64,000 nt of DNA from an uncultured Lachnospiraceae bacterium (GCA_934408585.1 CAKRVA010000002.1:186001-250000); one strand, 5' to 3'; positions 19,286 to 28,319 are shown, numbered from the stretch's first letter. Made by a program: numbers and translations. The notes: generated from the sequence alone by a model not told the origin.

Positions 19286-19791
19286 TGATTTTCTTCTCCG
19301 CTCTGTTCTTCTGTTTCTTCTGTTCCTTCTATTTCATCGATCAGGTTCTCTTCCGGGAGCTCCTCCGGAAGCATTTCCTCACTTTGAGAATCCGTTTCTT
19401 CCGAAGTATCCGCATCGCTTGTACTTTCTGCAGGAGTTGCCATAATTTCCAACATTTCTGCTGCTTTCATTCCGGTATTCAGGTCATATATTCCGGGTAA
19501 AATTTTATTATGCTGTGCAGATAAAAATTCCTGTACTACAAAAAGATTTGCGTCCGCAATAAGTCCTTTTTCCTCAAGCATCCTGGCAATGTCCTTAATA
19601 TCCGCATCCTGCGCGATTCCTACGGTAATGGTTCTTCCATTGTTCGGAGACATCGGTTCATCTGCAAAAACACGATAGCCAAAATCATATGCTTTTGTTG
19701 CTCCTTTAAAAACAATTATAATTGCGGCCGCAACCACGAGCACCTTTATAATTGTTTCAATGACGGTTCCAATTAATGCTTTCGTATTCAT
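19282..19791 (-). CDS. Truncated MltG/YceG-like membrane protein lacking the lytic domain
   Basis: 169 residues. One N-terminal membrane segment (about 8-30) is followed by a LysM-like module (ITVGIAQDADIKDIARMLEEKGLI through LPGIYDLNTGMKAAEMLEIM), the part that precedes the catalytic region in MltG. After it comes only an acidic Ser/Glu-rich tail to the end. The YceG catalytic domain with its essential Glu is absent. Bacillus yrrL (full-length mltG) lies directly before yrrM, so the gene occupies the expected position. It may be a regulatory or scaffold remnant; no frameshift is visible. Confidence 0.8.
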   Translation of the reverse strand: MNTKALIGTVIETIIKVLVVAAAIIIVFKGATKAYDFGYRVFADEPMSPNNGRTITVGIAQDADIKDIARMLEEKGLIADANLFVVQEFLSAQHNKILPGIYDLNTGMKAAEMLEIMATPAESTSDADTSEETDSQSEEMLPEELPEENLIDEIEGTEETEEQSGEENQ

Positions 19792-19832
19792 ACTACGGTT
19801 ACCTTTCTGTCTCTTTCCTGTAATTCCACATT

Positions 19833-20165
19833 TTATTCAAACTCTAATTCCTCAGTAATCAGATTATTTACTTCCTGCATCATCCTGCACAACGCCAGTT
19901 CTGCATTCAGAAAATCATCTACCATCGGATTTTCTCTCAAATATTCAAACTGCCTTTCCAAATCATCGATGCGGTCCATCAAGTCGCCATCCTGCGGTGA
20001 ATTTTGTATTTCAAAATTTCGTCTGCGATATTCATTGACCTGTTCAAATAACTGTGCATCTTTTTTGAGTCGTCCAAGGCGGGCCACATAAGTCCGGTAA
20101 ATATCTGTTTCTTTAATCTCGTGGACAAAATGCTCTGTTGCCATTTCTGTATGTCTGTCTAACAT
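19833..20165 (-). CDS. YlbF/YmcA family regulator
   Basis: 110-residue all-helical protein: AKEL-like start, TDIYRTYVARLGRLKKDAQLFEQVNEYRRRNFEIQN, and a second helix pair ending NAELALCRMMQEVNNLI, the pattern of the YlbF/YmcA (DUF964) family. In Bacillus these proteins with RicT form the Y-complex that assists RNase Y. RNase J lies directly upstream and RicT is also encoded in this window. Start at 20165 or at an in-frame ATG 21 bases later. Confidence 0.88.
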   Translation of the reverse strand: MLDRHTEMATEHFVHEIKETDIYRTYVARLGRLKKDAQLFEQVNEYRRRNFEIQNSPQDGDLMDRIDDLERQFEYLRENPMVDDFLNAELALCRMMQEVNNLITEELEFE

Positions 20166-20192
20166 TTTATTATTCCTGCCTCATTTGTTCTG

Positions 20193-21866
20193 CTATATTT
20201 CCATAATAATCGGAAGAATCATCGGTCTGCGCTTTGTTTTCTTCCATACAAAATCACTCAGGCTGTCTTTAATGGTTCCTTTTAGTTTTCCCCAATCGGA
20301 AACACCTCTATTCAGGCAGCCTTCAATGGCTTCATAAACAACCTCTCTGGCTTCATCCATCAATTCATCGGATGTCTTTACATATACAAAGCCTCTCGAA
20401 ACAATATCCGGTCCCGAAACAAGTTCATTTGTAGCACCATCTAATCCCAGCACGACAATCATAATACCATCTTCTGCAAGATGCTGTCTGTCACGAAGCA
20501 CTACGTTTCCGACATCACCGACACCAAGACCATCTACCAATATTGCTCCAACCGGTACTCTTCCGGTTACAGCTGCTTTCTCTTTGTCCAATTCCAGCAC
20601 ATCACCGGATTGCAACAGAAAAATATGGTCCTTCGGAATTCCAAGCTCTCCTACGATTTTCGCCTGTGCCTTTAAATGCTTATATTCTCCATGGACCGGA
20701 ATTGCATACTTAGGACGGACCAGAGAATAAATCAGCTTGATTTCTTCCTGACAGGCATGTCCCGAAACATGTACATCCTGGAAAATAACGTCTGCGCCCT
20801 TCATTAACAATTCATTAATGACATTCGTTACTGCTTTTTCATTTCCGGGAATCGGATTCGAGGAAAAAATAACCGTGTCCTTCGGACCAATGGAAATTTT
20901 CTTATGGGTATTTCCAGCCATACGGCTCAATGCCGCCATGCTCTCTCCCTGACTTCCCGTTGTAATGATAACCGTTTTTTCATCCGGATAGTTTTTAAGC
21001 ATTTCAATATCAATTAAGGTATTTTCCGGAATATTTAAATAGCCGAGATTTGTCGCAGTTTCAATAATGTTTACCATACTGCGGCCTTCCACGACTACCT
21101 TTCTGCCAAATTTATATGCGGAATTGATAATCTGCTGCACGCGGTCAACATTCGAAGCAAAGGTTGCAATGATAATTCTTGTGCTCTTATGCTCCTCAAA
21201 TAATGTATCAAACGTCTTTCCAACGGTACGTTCAGACGGCGTAAATCCGGGACGTTCTGCATTGGTGGAATCACACATCAATGCGAGTACACCCTTCTTT
21301 CCGATTTCTGCAAAACGCTGCAAATCAATCGCATCGCCAAACACCGGTGTATAATCCACCTTAAAGTCTCCCGTGTGCACAATGATTCCCGCAGGAGAAT
21401 AAATTGCCAGCGCTGCCGCATCCACAATACTGTGGTTTGTTTTTATAAACTCAATCCGGAACTGTCCAAGGTTAATGGATTGTCCGAATTTTACCACTTT
21501 TCGCTTTGTTGTTCCAAGAAGGTTATGCTCTTTCAGCTTATTCTCAATAATTCCCATCGTAAGCTTCGTTGCATACACCGGAACATTAATTTCTTTTAAG
21601 ACATAAGGAAGTGCTCCGATATGATCCTCATGTCCATGGGTAATCATAAAGCCCTTAACCTTATCAATGTTATTTTTCAGATATGTTACATCCGGAATCA
21701 CCAAATCGATTCCAAGCATATCATCCTCCGGAAAAGATAGTCCGCAGTCCACTACAACAATACTGTCTTCGTACTCAAAGGCAGTAATGTTCATACCAAT
21801 CTGCTCAAGTCCACCTAAAGGAATTACCTTAAGACTTGAAGTAGGTGTTAATTCATTTTTTTTCAA
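20193..21866 (-). CDS. rnj: Ribonuclease J
   Basis: Metallo-beta-lactamase/beta-CASP RNase with 5'-3' exonuclease and endonuclease activity, central to mRNA decay and rRNA maturation. 557 residues. Zinc motif THGHEDHIGALPYVL near residues 76-90, HTGDFKVDYTP near 165, beta-CASP residues VEGRSM and VHVSGHACQEEI, and the C-terminal RNase J domain ending RPMILPIIMEI. The ATG overlaps the stop of the fur-type gene as ATGA. Confidence 0.97.
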   Translation of the reverse strand: MKKNELTPTSSLKVIPLGGLEQIGMNITAFEYEDSIVVVDCGLSFPEDDMLGIDLVIPDVTYLKNNIDKVKGFMITHGHEDHIGALPYVLKEINVPVYATKLTMGIIENKLKEHNLLGTTKRKVVKFGQSINLGQFRIEFIKTNHSIVDAAALAIYSPAGIIVHTGDFKVDYTPVFGDAIDLQRFAEIGKKGVLALMCDSTNAERPGFTPSERTVGKTFDTLFEEHKSTRIIIATFASNVDRVQQIINSAYKFGRKVVVEGRSMVNIIETATNLGYLNIPENTLIDIEMLKNYPDEKTVIITTGSQGESMAALSRMAGNTHKKISIGPKDTVIFSSNPIPGNEKAVTNVINELLMKGADVIFQDVHVSGHACQEEIKLIYSLVRPKYAIPVHGEYKHLKAQAKIVGELGIPKDHIFLLQSGDVLELDKEKAAVTGRVPVGAILVDGLGVGDVGNVVLRDRQHLAEDGIMIVVLGLDGATNELVSGPDIVSRGFVYVKTSDELMDEAREVVYEAIEGCLNRGVSDWGKLKGTIKDSLSDFVWKKTKRRPMILPIIMEI

Positions 21867-22318
21867 TCAGTTTTACCTCCACATTCTTTACAGCATCCGT
21901 AGAGTTTCACTTCATGATCCATTACCCAAAAGCCTGTTGTTTCCAATATCTTCTTCTCCAGCTCCTCCAAAAGGTCATCCTGAAATGATATTACCTTTCC
22001 ACATTTAGAGCATATTAAATGATGATGGTGGTGTTTTGTTCCGCCCTTTTCCATGTCCCCGATTTCATAGCGTACAAAACCATCATCCAGATTAATGCGG
22101 TCAATTAAGTGTAACTCATAAAATAACTGTATTGTTCTATAAACAGTTGCCAACCCAATCTCCGGGCAATCTGCTTTTACAATCTCATAAATCTCTTCTG
22201 CTGTGAGATGTTTATCCGGACAGGATGCCAAAGCCTCCAGTACCAGAATTCTCTGTTTTGTAACCTTCAATCCTTTACTTCGCAAAAAGGATTCTGTCTC
22301 TTGTTTATTCCATACCAT
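21863..22318 (-). CDS. Fur-family metal-responsive repressor
   Basis: 151 residues: winged helix SKGLKVTKQRILVLEALASC then LTAEEIYEIVKADCPEIGLATVYRTIQLFYELHLIDRI. The metal domain follows with KHHHHHLICSKCGKVISF, and a second CxxC (CCKEC) makes the structural zinc site. It cannot be assigned to Fur, Zur or PerR from sequence alone; the PerR-diagnostic Asp is not clear. Four-base overlap with RNase J downstream; the DUF1292 gene abuts it upstream, so it is not a local divergent regulator. Confidence 0.9.
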   Translation of the reverse strand: MVWNKQETESFLRSKGLKVTKQRILVLEALASCPDKHLTAEEIYEIVKADCPEIGLATVYRTIQLFYELHLIDRINLDDGFVRYEIGDMEKGGTKHHHHHLICSKCGKVISFQDDLLEELEKKILETTGFWVMDHEVKLYGCCKECGGKTD

Positions 22319-22588
22319 TTAAGAATTTTCTCCATCGGAAAATGCTACATCCTCAAGCAGATTTTCAAAAACGGCTGCCACTGCCTGAAGCTCTGTATCA
22401 TCTTCTACCACCTCATAAACGGTGTCACCGTTCTTTTCTCCGGAAATTTCCTTCAGAATAAGAGCTTCTCCATCGCCCTCTTCTTCCTCTGTTACAAGTA
22501 TATATTGATTTCCGGACAATTTCGTCTGTTCAAGTACATAAAATTCTACCTGTTCGTCTGTATCAAGTGTAAATAAAATCTTTTCCAC
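22319..22588 (-). CDS. DUF1292 family protein (YrzB-like)
   Basis: 89 residues, acidic. It shows the DUF1292 pattern of a short beta-rich domain: KILFTLDTDEQVEFYVLEQTKLSGNQYILVTEEEEGDGEALILKE, then YEVVEDDTELQAVAAVFENLL. The function of the family is unknown. The position directly after ruvX matches yrrK-yrzB in Bacillus. Confidence 0.88.
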   Translation of the reverse strand: MEKILFTLDTDEQVEFYVLEQTKLSGNQYILVTEEEEGDGEALILKEISGEKNGDTVYEVVEDDTELQAVAAVFENLLEDVAFSDGENS

Positions 22589-22599
22589 AAAAACTTCCT

Positions 22600-23034
22600 C
22601 TATTCCTGTTGATTCATAGCCCTACGGTCCAGATATCCCTGTAAAATAAATGTGGCGGCTATCATATCCACATATTCTTTTCTGTTTTCCCGCCGTATCC
22701 CGGCTTCCATCATTGCTTTATCTGCTGCCACTGTCGTCAATCGTTCATCCCAAGTATGTACCGACAGTCCTGTTCTTCTTTCCAGCTTCTCCTTAAATTC
22801 CAGAGTTGCCTCCACACGTTCTCCGCAAGTATCATTCATATTCTTGGGTAATCCAAGGACAATTTCTTCTACTTCATATTCCAAAATAAGCTGTTCAATT
22901 CTCGCAAGTGTCTGACGCAGCTTATTTTCATCCTTACGACGGATAATCTCAATGCCCTGCGCAGTAATCAACAACGCATCACTAATTGCTACTCCTACTG
23001 TTTTAGAACCGTAGTCTAATCCCATAATTCGCAT
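22600..23034 (-). CDS. ruvX: Putative Holliday junction resolvase / pre-16S rRNA nuclease RuvX (YqgF)
   Basis: 144 residues, RNase H-like. Starts [19 protein letters not shown] with the first catalytic Asp. It then has [30 protein letters not shown] for the second acidic position and [15 protein letters not shown] for the last. E. coli YqgF processes the 5' end of 16S rRNA; a junction resolvase role is older annotation. Eleven bases from the next gene and ten from IreB upstream. Confidence 0.95.
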   Translation of the reverse strand: MRIMGLDYGSKTVGVAISDALLITAQGIEIIRRKDENKLRQTLARIEQLILEYEVEEIVLGLPKNMNDTCGERVEATLEFKEKLERRTGLSVHTWDERLTTVAADKAMMEAGIRRENRKEYVDMIAATFILQGYLDRRAMNQQE

Positions 23035-23044
23035 GAAACTATCC

Positions 23045-23314
23045 TCACTCTGCCTTCTTCCAATGATTACTCTTAATGTATTCTGTCAGCATTTCCTCTA
23101 CCAGTTCATCTCTTTCCAGCTTCATAATCAGGCTTCTGGCATTTCGATGACTTGTAATATATGTAGGATCTCCGGACATAATGTAACCTACCATCTGGTT
23201 TACCGGATTGTATCCCTTTTCTACTAATGCTTCATATACCTCCTGCAGCACGAGTTTCACACTGTTATTGTCTTTTTCCACACAAAAAAATTGCGTATTT
23301 CCCAAATCCTGCAT
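23045..23314 (-). CDS. ireB: IreB family regulatory phosphoprotein
   Basis: 89 residues from the ATG at 23314 (GAGGTG about six bases upstream; a start 15 bases earlier is possible). Matches the UPF0297/IreB family: [49 protein letters not shown], close to full family length. In Enterococcus IreB is phosphorylated by the PASTA kinase IreK and affects cephalosporin resistance. It is the first gene of the ireB-ruvX-DUF1292 unit, the order found across Firmicutes. Confidence 0.94.
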   Translation of the reverse strand: MQDLGNTQFFCVEKDNNSVKLVLQEVYEALVEKGYNPVNQMVGYIMSGDPTYITSHRNARSLIMKLERDELVEEMLTEYIKSNHWKKAE

Positions 23315-23365
23315 TCTGCACCTCACCATAAATACATAAACTACACCTTATTCATATTACTCCAT

Positions 23366-24688
23366 TTAATTGGAAATTACAAGAAGCATGTCCGGTCTCA
23401 AAAATGCCTTTAACGTGCCGGTTATGACCTTTCCGGACATATCTTCTTCCGTTTTCAGTGCCACGCGGATATATTCTCTTGTATATCCGGTCTGATAAAG
23501 TATTCCATCCAGAAGCATTTCTTCTTCCAGCAGAACTTCTACCTGCTGACCCATATAGTTCTCACGGAATTTTTCGGACATTTCGTCATTTAACTTTAGC
23601 AGCTGGTTGCTTCTTATTGCTTTTATTTCCTCAGGAACCTGTCCCTGCATCACTGCTGCCGGCGTTCCTTTTCGTTTGGAATATTTAAAAATATGCATCT
23701 CATAAAACTGGACCTTCTGAAGAAATTCTTCGGTCTTTTGAAATTCTTCCTCTGTTTCCATCGGGAATCCAACAATTACATCTGTGGTAATTGCGGGGTT
23801 TTCAAAGTAATTACGCAAAAGCTGAACCCCTTCATAGTATTCCTGCGTCGTATACTTTCTATTCATCCGTTCCAGTACAGAATCACATCCGCTTTGCAGG
23901 GACAAGTGAAAATGCGGGCACAATTTTTCACATTTGGAAAGTCCCTGAACAAATTCTTCGGTAATGATACGTGGTTCCAAAGACCCCAACCGGATTCTTC
24001 GGATTCCCTCGATATCATTCACACTCTGAATCAACTCCAACAATCTGCTCTTGGTAAAATCATTTCCTTTTATCATTCCATAAGAGCTTAAATGAATTCC
24101 GGTCAGGACAATTTCCTGATAACCATTTTCTGCAAGTTTCGTAACCTCTTTTACCACTTCCTCGATTTCACGGAAGCGGATTCTTCCTCTCGCATACGGA
24201 ATAATACAGTAGGAGCAGAACTGATTGCAGCCATCCTGGACTTTAATAAACGCACGCGTGTGCTCCGCTGTGTGGGTAAGCTGCATATCCTCATATTCAT
24301 CAGTATGATTGATATCAATAATCGGATTCTCCGAAAAAGATTTCTTTTGCAGATACTCCTCAATAATATCGGCAATGTCTTTTTTGCGATTGTTTCCTAT
24401 GGCAATATCAATGCTTAAATCTTTAAGTACTTCTTCGGAATTTGTCTGGACATAACATCCGACTGCCACAACCAGCGCATCCGGATTCATCTTTCTGGCA
24501 CGATGAATCATCTGTCTGCTTTTTCTGTCTGCCATATTTGTTACAGAGCATGTATTTATAATATAAATATCCGCTTTTGTATCAAATGGTACAAGAATAT
24601 ATCCTCTTTCCTGTAATTTTTGTTGCATAAAGTCCATTTCATATCCGTTTACCTTGCATCCAAGGTTGTGAAATGCTACACTTTTCAT
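23366..24688 (-). CDS. mtaB: tRNA t6A37 methylthiotransferase MtaB
   Basis: Radical SAM enzyme that converts t6A37 to ms2t6A37 in ANN-decoding tRNAs. About 440 residues: MTTase N-terminal domain with three cluster cysteines (LGCKVNGYE, NTCSVTNMADR, AVGCYVQ), radical SAM motif CNQFCSYC in KVQDGCNQFCSYCIIPYARG, and a C-terminal TRAM domain. The KVNGYE and CSYCIIPYARGR forms are those of MtaB/YqeV rather than MiaB. The ATG at 24688 is preferred over an upstream GTG because it begins the conserved KSVAFHNLGCKVN. Confidence 0.95.
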   Translation of the reverse strand: MKSVAFHNLGCKVNGYEMDFMQQKLQERGYILVPFDTKADIYIINTCSVTNMADRKSRQMIHRARKMNPDALVVAVGCYVQTNSEEVLKDLSIDIAIGNNRKKDIADIIEEYLQKKSFSENPIIDINHTDEYEDMQLTHTAEHTRAFIKVQDGCNQFCSYCIIPYARGRIRFREIEEVVKEVTKLAENGYQEIVLTGIHLSSYGMIKGNDFTKSRLLELIQSVNDIEGIRRIRLGSLEPRIITEEFVQGLSKCEKLCPHFHLSLQSGCDSVLERMNRKYTTQEYYEGVQLLRNYFENPAITTDVIVGFPMETEEEFQKTEEFLQKVQFYEMHIFKYSKRKGTPAAVMQGQVPEEIKAIRSNQLLKLNDEMSEKFRENYMGQQVEVLLEEEMLLDGILYQTGYTREYIRVALKTEEDMSGKVITGTLKAFLRPDMLLVISN

Positions 24689-24721
24689 ATTATTCACCAC
24701 TTTTTTTGGTTTTTTTTATCA

Positions 24722-24753
24722 TTGACTTTTCCAGTTTCACCCATTACTATAAT
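24722..24753 (+). promoter_or_regulatory. Candidate promoter of the HPr-like gene
   Basis: TTGACT (24722-24727) and a perfect TATAAT (24748-24753). The spacing is 20 bases, longer than normal, so the -10 is better supported than the -35. It lies about 37 bases before the ATG. Confidence 0.55.
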
Positions 24754-24789
24754 AGCAGAGGGTATGAAAAAACAAGGAGGTAATTTACA

Positions 24790-25020
24790 ATGAAAACCGT
24801 ACAGATTTCATTAAATTCAATTGACAAAGTAAAATCTTTTGTAAATGATATTACAAAATTTGATTATGACTTTGACTTAGTATCCGGAAGATACGTTATC
24901 GACGCTAAGTCTATCATGGGTATTTTTAGTTTGGATTTATCCAGACCAATCGATTTAAACATCCATGCAGAAGACAACGTTGATGAAGTTTTAGAAACTC
25001 TGAAGCCTTATATGATTTAA
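24790..25020 (+). CDS. HPr-like protein without the phosphorylatable histidine (Crh-like)
   Basis: 76 residues, one HPr fold. The second half is clearly HPr: FDLVSGRYVIDAKSIMGIFSLDL, with the regulatory-serine loop KSIMG intact (Ser41, equivalent to HPr Ser46), then LNIHAEDNVDEVLETLKPYM. The region that should hold GxHARPA reads NSIDKVKSFV; by simple alignment His15 is replaced by Ser10 and there is no histidine nearby. It therefore cannot act in PTS phosphotransfer through His15, but could be an HPr-kinase substrate and CcpA corepressor like Crh of Bacillus (inference). Monocistronic with strong AAGGAGG, own promoter and terminator. Confidence 0.85.
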   Translation: MKTVQISLNSIDKVKSFVNDITKFDYDFDLVSGRYVIDAKSIMGIFSLDLSRPIDLNIHAEDNVDEVLETLKPYMI

Positions 25021-25050
25021 CTTCAGTTTTATAAAAACTAAATAATTAAA

Positions 25051-25090
25051 AACAAGTGCTAAATGCTTGCATTTAAGCACTTGTTTTTTT
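25051..25090. terminator. Bidirectional terminator between the HPr-like gene and thiI
   Basis: Arms AACAAGTGCT and AAGCACTTGTT with inner AAATGC/GCATTT and a short TT loop, followed by T7 on the plus strand and TTTTT on the minus strand. It can end both converging transcripts. Confidence 0.9.
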
Positions 25091-25113
25091 ATTTCTCTAT
25101 TTTGCTGTTTCTT

Positions 25114-26301
25114 TTATGATTCTGCTTTTACAATTTCTACAACGTCAGAATCCAATGCCTGCTGTACAAGTTCGTCAATCTTTTCTTTCAGATTTTCCTC
25201 GTGACGTTTAATGATATTCAGATTTGGTTTCGTAACCGGATGCTTTGCCACAAAAATCGTACAGCAATCTTCATAAGGAAGAATGGAAGTTTCATACGTT
25301 CCGATTTTTTCTGAAATATTCACAATCTCCATTTTATCGAAACCAATCAACGGCCGGAATACCGGTAACGTACATACTTCATTTGTGACTGCCAGCGACT
25401 GAACAGTCTGGGATGCAACCTGACCGATACTTTCACCGGTAATCAGACCAAGACATTCATTTTCTTTCGCAATTTTTTCTGCAATCATCATCATATATCT
25501 ACGCATAATAATCGTCAGTTCTTCATGAGGACATTTCTCATAAATATAAAGCTGAATATCCGTAAAGTTAATGGTATGCAGATAAATCGGTCCTGAGTAA
25601 CGGGAAACACATCTGGCAAGGTCCACTACCTTCTGTTTTGCACGGTCACTTGTATATGGGGGTGCGTGAAAATACACGGCATCTATTTTTACACCTCGTT
25701 TTGCAATCATATAACCGGCTACCGGAGAGTCAATTCCGCCGGATAAAAGCAGCATTGCCTTTCCGTTGCTTCCTACCGGCATACCACCGGGTCCCGGAAT
25801 TTCCATGGAATAAATATATATTTTTTCACGGATTTCAATATGAAGCATCATATCAGGATGATGAACATCTACCTTCATCTCCGGAAATGCATCCAGAATC
25901 ACACCACCCATTTCGCGGTTAATCTCCTGGGAATCCATCGGATAATTCTTACGGGCACGACGGGTATAAACCTTAAATGTCATATTCCGATCCGGATAAT
26001 TTTGTGCAATATAATCAACTACTGTCTGGGAAAGCTTTTCAAATCCTTCGTCTGCGACATGAATAACCGGGCAAATTCCACTGATACCAAATACGGTCTT
26101 CAAATTATCCACGGTTTCGTCAAAATCAAAGTCTGAAAGTGCATGCACATAGATTCTTCCTTCGGTTCTCGTAACCTTGAATTCTCCTTCGCAGCGCTTT
26201 AACGCATACTTTACCTGTTTAACAAGTGCTTCCTCAAATAAATACTTATTCTTTCCCTTGACACCTATTTCGGCATACTTAATCAAAAAATCTGTAAACA
26301 T
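25114..26301 (-). CDS. thiI: tRNA 4-thiouridine synthetase ThiI
   Basis: Transfers persulfide sulfur to tRNA U8 and takes part in thiazole synthesis in some bacteria. 395 residues: N-terminal ferredoxin-like and THUMP domains (about 1-165), then the PP-loop pyrophosphatase domain with LLSGGIDSPVAGYM near 184. The active cysteines are in YEDCCTIFVAKHPVTKPN. It lacks a C-terminal rhodanese domain, as usual in Gram-positives, which rely on a dedicated cysteine desulfurase. That enzyme is encoded directly upstream. Confidence 0.96.
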   Translation of the reverse strand: MFTDFLIKYAEIGVKGKNKYLFEEALVKQVKYALKRCEGEFKVTRTEGRIYVHALSDFDFDETVDNLKTVFGISGICPVIHVADEGFEKLSQTVVDYIAQNYPDRNMTFKVYTRRARKNYPMDSQEINREMGGVILDAFPEMKVDVHHPDMMLHIEIREKIYIYSMEIPGPGGMPVGSNGKAMLLLSGGIDSPVAGYMIAKRGVKIDAVYFHAPPYTSDRAKQKVVDLARCVSRYSGPIYLHTINFTDIQLYIYEKCPHEELTIIMRRYMMMIAEKIAKENECLGLITGESIGQVASQTVQSLAVTNEVCTLPVFRPLIGFDKMEIVNISEKIGTYETSILPYEDCCTIFVAKHPVTKPNLNIIKRHEENLKEKIDELVQQALDSDVVEIVKAES

Positions 26302-26339
26302 TTTATCCTCTTTCTCTTAACGTTCCTTATCCCTGCCCA

Positions 26340-27494
26340 CTACTTACGGGTGTACCTTCTAAGCATGGGAATTATATCATACATTACCTGCAAAGTATAG
26401 CTGATTTCTTCCATCGTTGTCAAAACCGAAAAGCTGAAACGTATCGTAGACGTCAGCAATTCCTTTTCGATACCCATTGCCATTAAAGTTGCAGAAGGCT
26501 GTGGCTTATGCGCAGAGCAGGCACTTCCTGCCGACACATAAATTCCCTTATCCTCCAATGCATGAAGCAGCACTTCACTACGAACTCCCCGGAAGGAAAC
26601 GCTCACAATATGAGGAGCCCCACACATAACATCCGGTCCGTTTACAATAACATCATCGATTTTCCGGACACCTTCGACAAAAGCCTTTTTCAATTCATAA
26701 AGCTTTGCCACATCCTCTTCTAAATGCTGGTACATCAGCTCGGTTGCCTTTGCAATCCCTGCAATTCCGGGTACATTTTCTGTTCCGGAACGCATTCCAC
26801 CCTGCTGTCCACCGCCAAAAAGAATCGGTTTCAGCTTCACTTTCTCATTCACATACAAAAATCCAACCCCTTTGGGTCCATGAATTTTATGACCGCTCAC
26901 CGAAAGCATATCCACATTCATCTTTTTAGGATAAATTTTGCTCTTTCCAAATCCCTGCACCGCATCCACATGGAACAGAATATTGGGATTCATCCGCTTA
27001 ATCAACGCTCCTGCTTCTGCAATCGGCTGCAGGGAACCAACTTCATTATTGGTATGCATGATGGATACCAGAATCGTTTCTCCGGTAATCGCCCGTTCCA
27101 AATCCTCTAACCGGATGCATCCCTTTTCATCTACCGGTAAATACGTTACACGGTAGCCTTCTTCCTCCAGATGCTTCATTGTCTGCAAAATTGCAGGATG
27201 TTCGATGGATGTGGTAATCAGGTGTTTTCCTCTTCTGCAATTTGCATGTGCAGCCCCAATCAGGGCAAGGTTGTCAGACTCCGTTCCGCCTGAAGTAAAA
27301 AGAAGCTCCTTTTCCTGTACCTTTAAAATTCTTGCTATGGTTTCCTTTGCGGTACGCAGTGCCTCTTCTGCCTGCACACCTTTTCTATGAAGACTCGATG
27401 GATTTCCATAATCCTCGCACATCAGATGCTTCATCAGCTCCGCCACTTCCGGAAAGCAAACAGTTGTGGCAGAATTATCCAAATATATTTCCAT
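26340..27494 (-). CDS. Cysteine desulfurase (IscS/NifS family), ThiI partner
   Basis: PLP enzyme of 384 residues that releases sulfur from cysteine as an enzyme-bound persulfide. EIYLDNSATTVCFPEV start, ELLFTSGGTESDNLALIGA, HVDAVQGFGK, the Schiff-base lysine in SVSGHKIHGPKGVGFLYV and the catalytic cysteine loop AGSACSAHKPQPS are all present. Its place 38 bases before thiI indicates it supplies sulfur for tRNA thiolation; general Fe-S assembly is an alternative. No IscU is adjacent. Confidence 0.94.
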   Translation of the reverse strand: MEIYLDNSATTVCFPEVAELMKHLMCEDYGNPSSLHRKGVQAEEALRTAKETIARILKVQEKELLFTSGGTESDNLALIGAAHANCRRGKHLITTSIEHPAILQTMKHLEEEGYRVTYLPVDEKGCIRLEDLERAITGETILVSIMHTNNEVGSLQPIAEAGALIKRMNPNILFHVDAVQGFGKSKIYPKKMNVDMLSVSGHKIHGPKGVGFLYVNEKVKLKPILFGGGQQGGMRSGTENVPGIAGIAKATELMYQHLEEDVAKLYELKKAFVEGVRKIDDVIVNGPDVMCGAPHIVSVSFRGVRSEVLLHALEDKGIYVSAGSACSAHKPQPSATLMAMGIEKELLTSTIRFSFSVLTTMEEISYTLQVMYDIIPMLRRYTRK

Positions 27495-27543
27495 AATAAC
27501 ACTTCCCTTTCTAGATATTTTGTCGAAATTTCTCTACTTTATT

Positions 27544-28296
27544 TTATGAGAAAATTTCTAAATGGTACATCAAAATTGACAGCAGCGTCATTCCTGCTGT
27601 TTCTGTCCGAAGTATTCTTTTTCCAAGTGTTATGGACTCCATACCGTCTTTTACGGCAAGCTCCACTTCGCTCTCATCAAAACCGCCCTCCGGTCCGATA
27701 AAAATGGCAATATCCTGTCCGGGTTTTATCTGGCTTATAATTTCTTTTGTTTTCCGCGAGTCCTCTGCCAACTCATAAGGAAGAAGCCGTATCTGTGCCT
27801 GCCGGCTGTAAGCAACCGCTTCCTCAAAGCTCATCACCTTCGAAATCTGTGGAATGATTCCGCGCTTACTCTGCTTGGCGGCAGCTTCCGCAATTCCCTG
27901 CCACCTTGTAATTTTTGAGGATGCTTTTTTATCATCCAGTTTTACAACACAACGTTTCATCGCGACCGGTATAATTTCAAAAATTCCAAGCTCTGTGGTC
28001 TTCTGGATAATCCATTCCATTTTATCTGCTTTGGGAAGTCCCTGAAACAAATAGATTTTCGAAGGAAGCTCCGTTCCTTCTTCTTTCACAAAACGCAGTT
28101 CGCAGACAACCGCATCCTCCTGAAATTCCTTAATCCCACAACGATATTCTTTTCCATCAATCCCGTTGCTGACAGAAATTTCTTCTCCTGCTTTCATGCG
28201 CAGTACATTTTTAATATGATTCACATCTTTTCCCGTAATTATAACTACCCTGTCGGTAATCTGTTCCGGTTCTACAAAAAACTGATACATGCCCAT
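27544..28296 (-). CDS. rsmE: 16S rRNA m3U1498 methyltransferase RsmE
   Basis: SPOUT methyltransferase of 248-250 residues. An N-terminal PUA-like domain (HIKNVLRMKAGEEISVSNG) is followed by the knotted SAM domain with FQGLPKADKMEWIIQKTTELG, KRCVVKLDDKKA, IFIGPEGGFDESEVELA and LGKRILRTETAGM. ATG at 28296 or at 28290 both fit the AAAGG Shine-Dalgarno. It follows prmA as in Bacillus (yqeT-yqeU), but here the two genes are separated by a 207-bp inverted-repeat element. Confidence 0.95.
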   Translation of the reverse strand: MGMYQFFVEPEQITDRVVIITGKDVNHIKNVLRMKAGEEISVSNGIDGKEYRCGIKEFQEDAVVCELRFVKEEGTELPSKIYLFQGLPKADKMEWIIQKTTELGIFEIIPVAMKRCVVKLDDKKASSKITRWQGIAEAAAKQSKRGIIPQISKVMSFEEAVAYSRQAQIRLLPYELAEDSRKTKEIISQIKPGQDIAIFIGPEGGFDESEVELAVKDGMESITLGKRILRTETAGMTLLSILMYHLEIFS

Positions 28297-28319
28297 GTAT
28301 CCTTTCTTATTATATCCAA

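Noticed and set aside
22022..22036. Run of His codons in the Fur-type gene, possible repeat
   Set aside because: It is the normal metal-ligand His stretch seen in several Fur-family proteins, not a repeat element.
25114..27494. thiI plus cysteine desulfurase as part of a thiamine operon, with a TPP riboswitch
   Set aside because: No riboswitch-like leader was seen ahead of the desulfurase gene and no thiamine genes are adjacent; the tRNA-thiolation reading is simpler.
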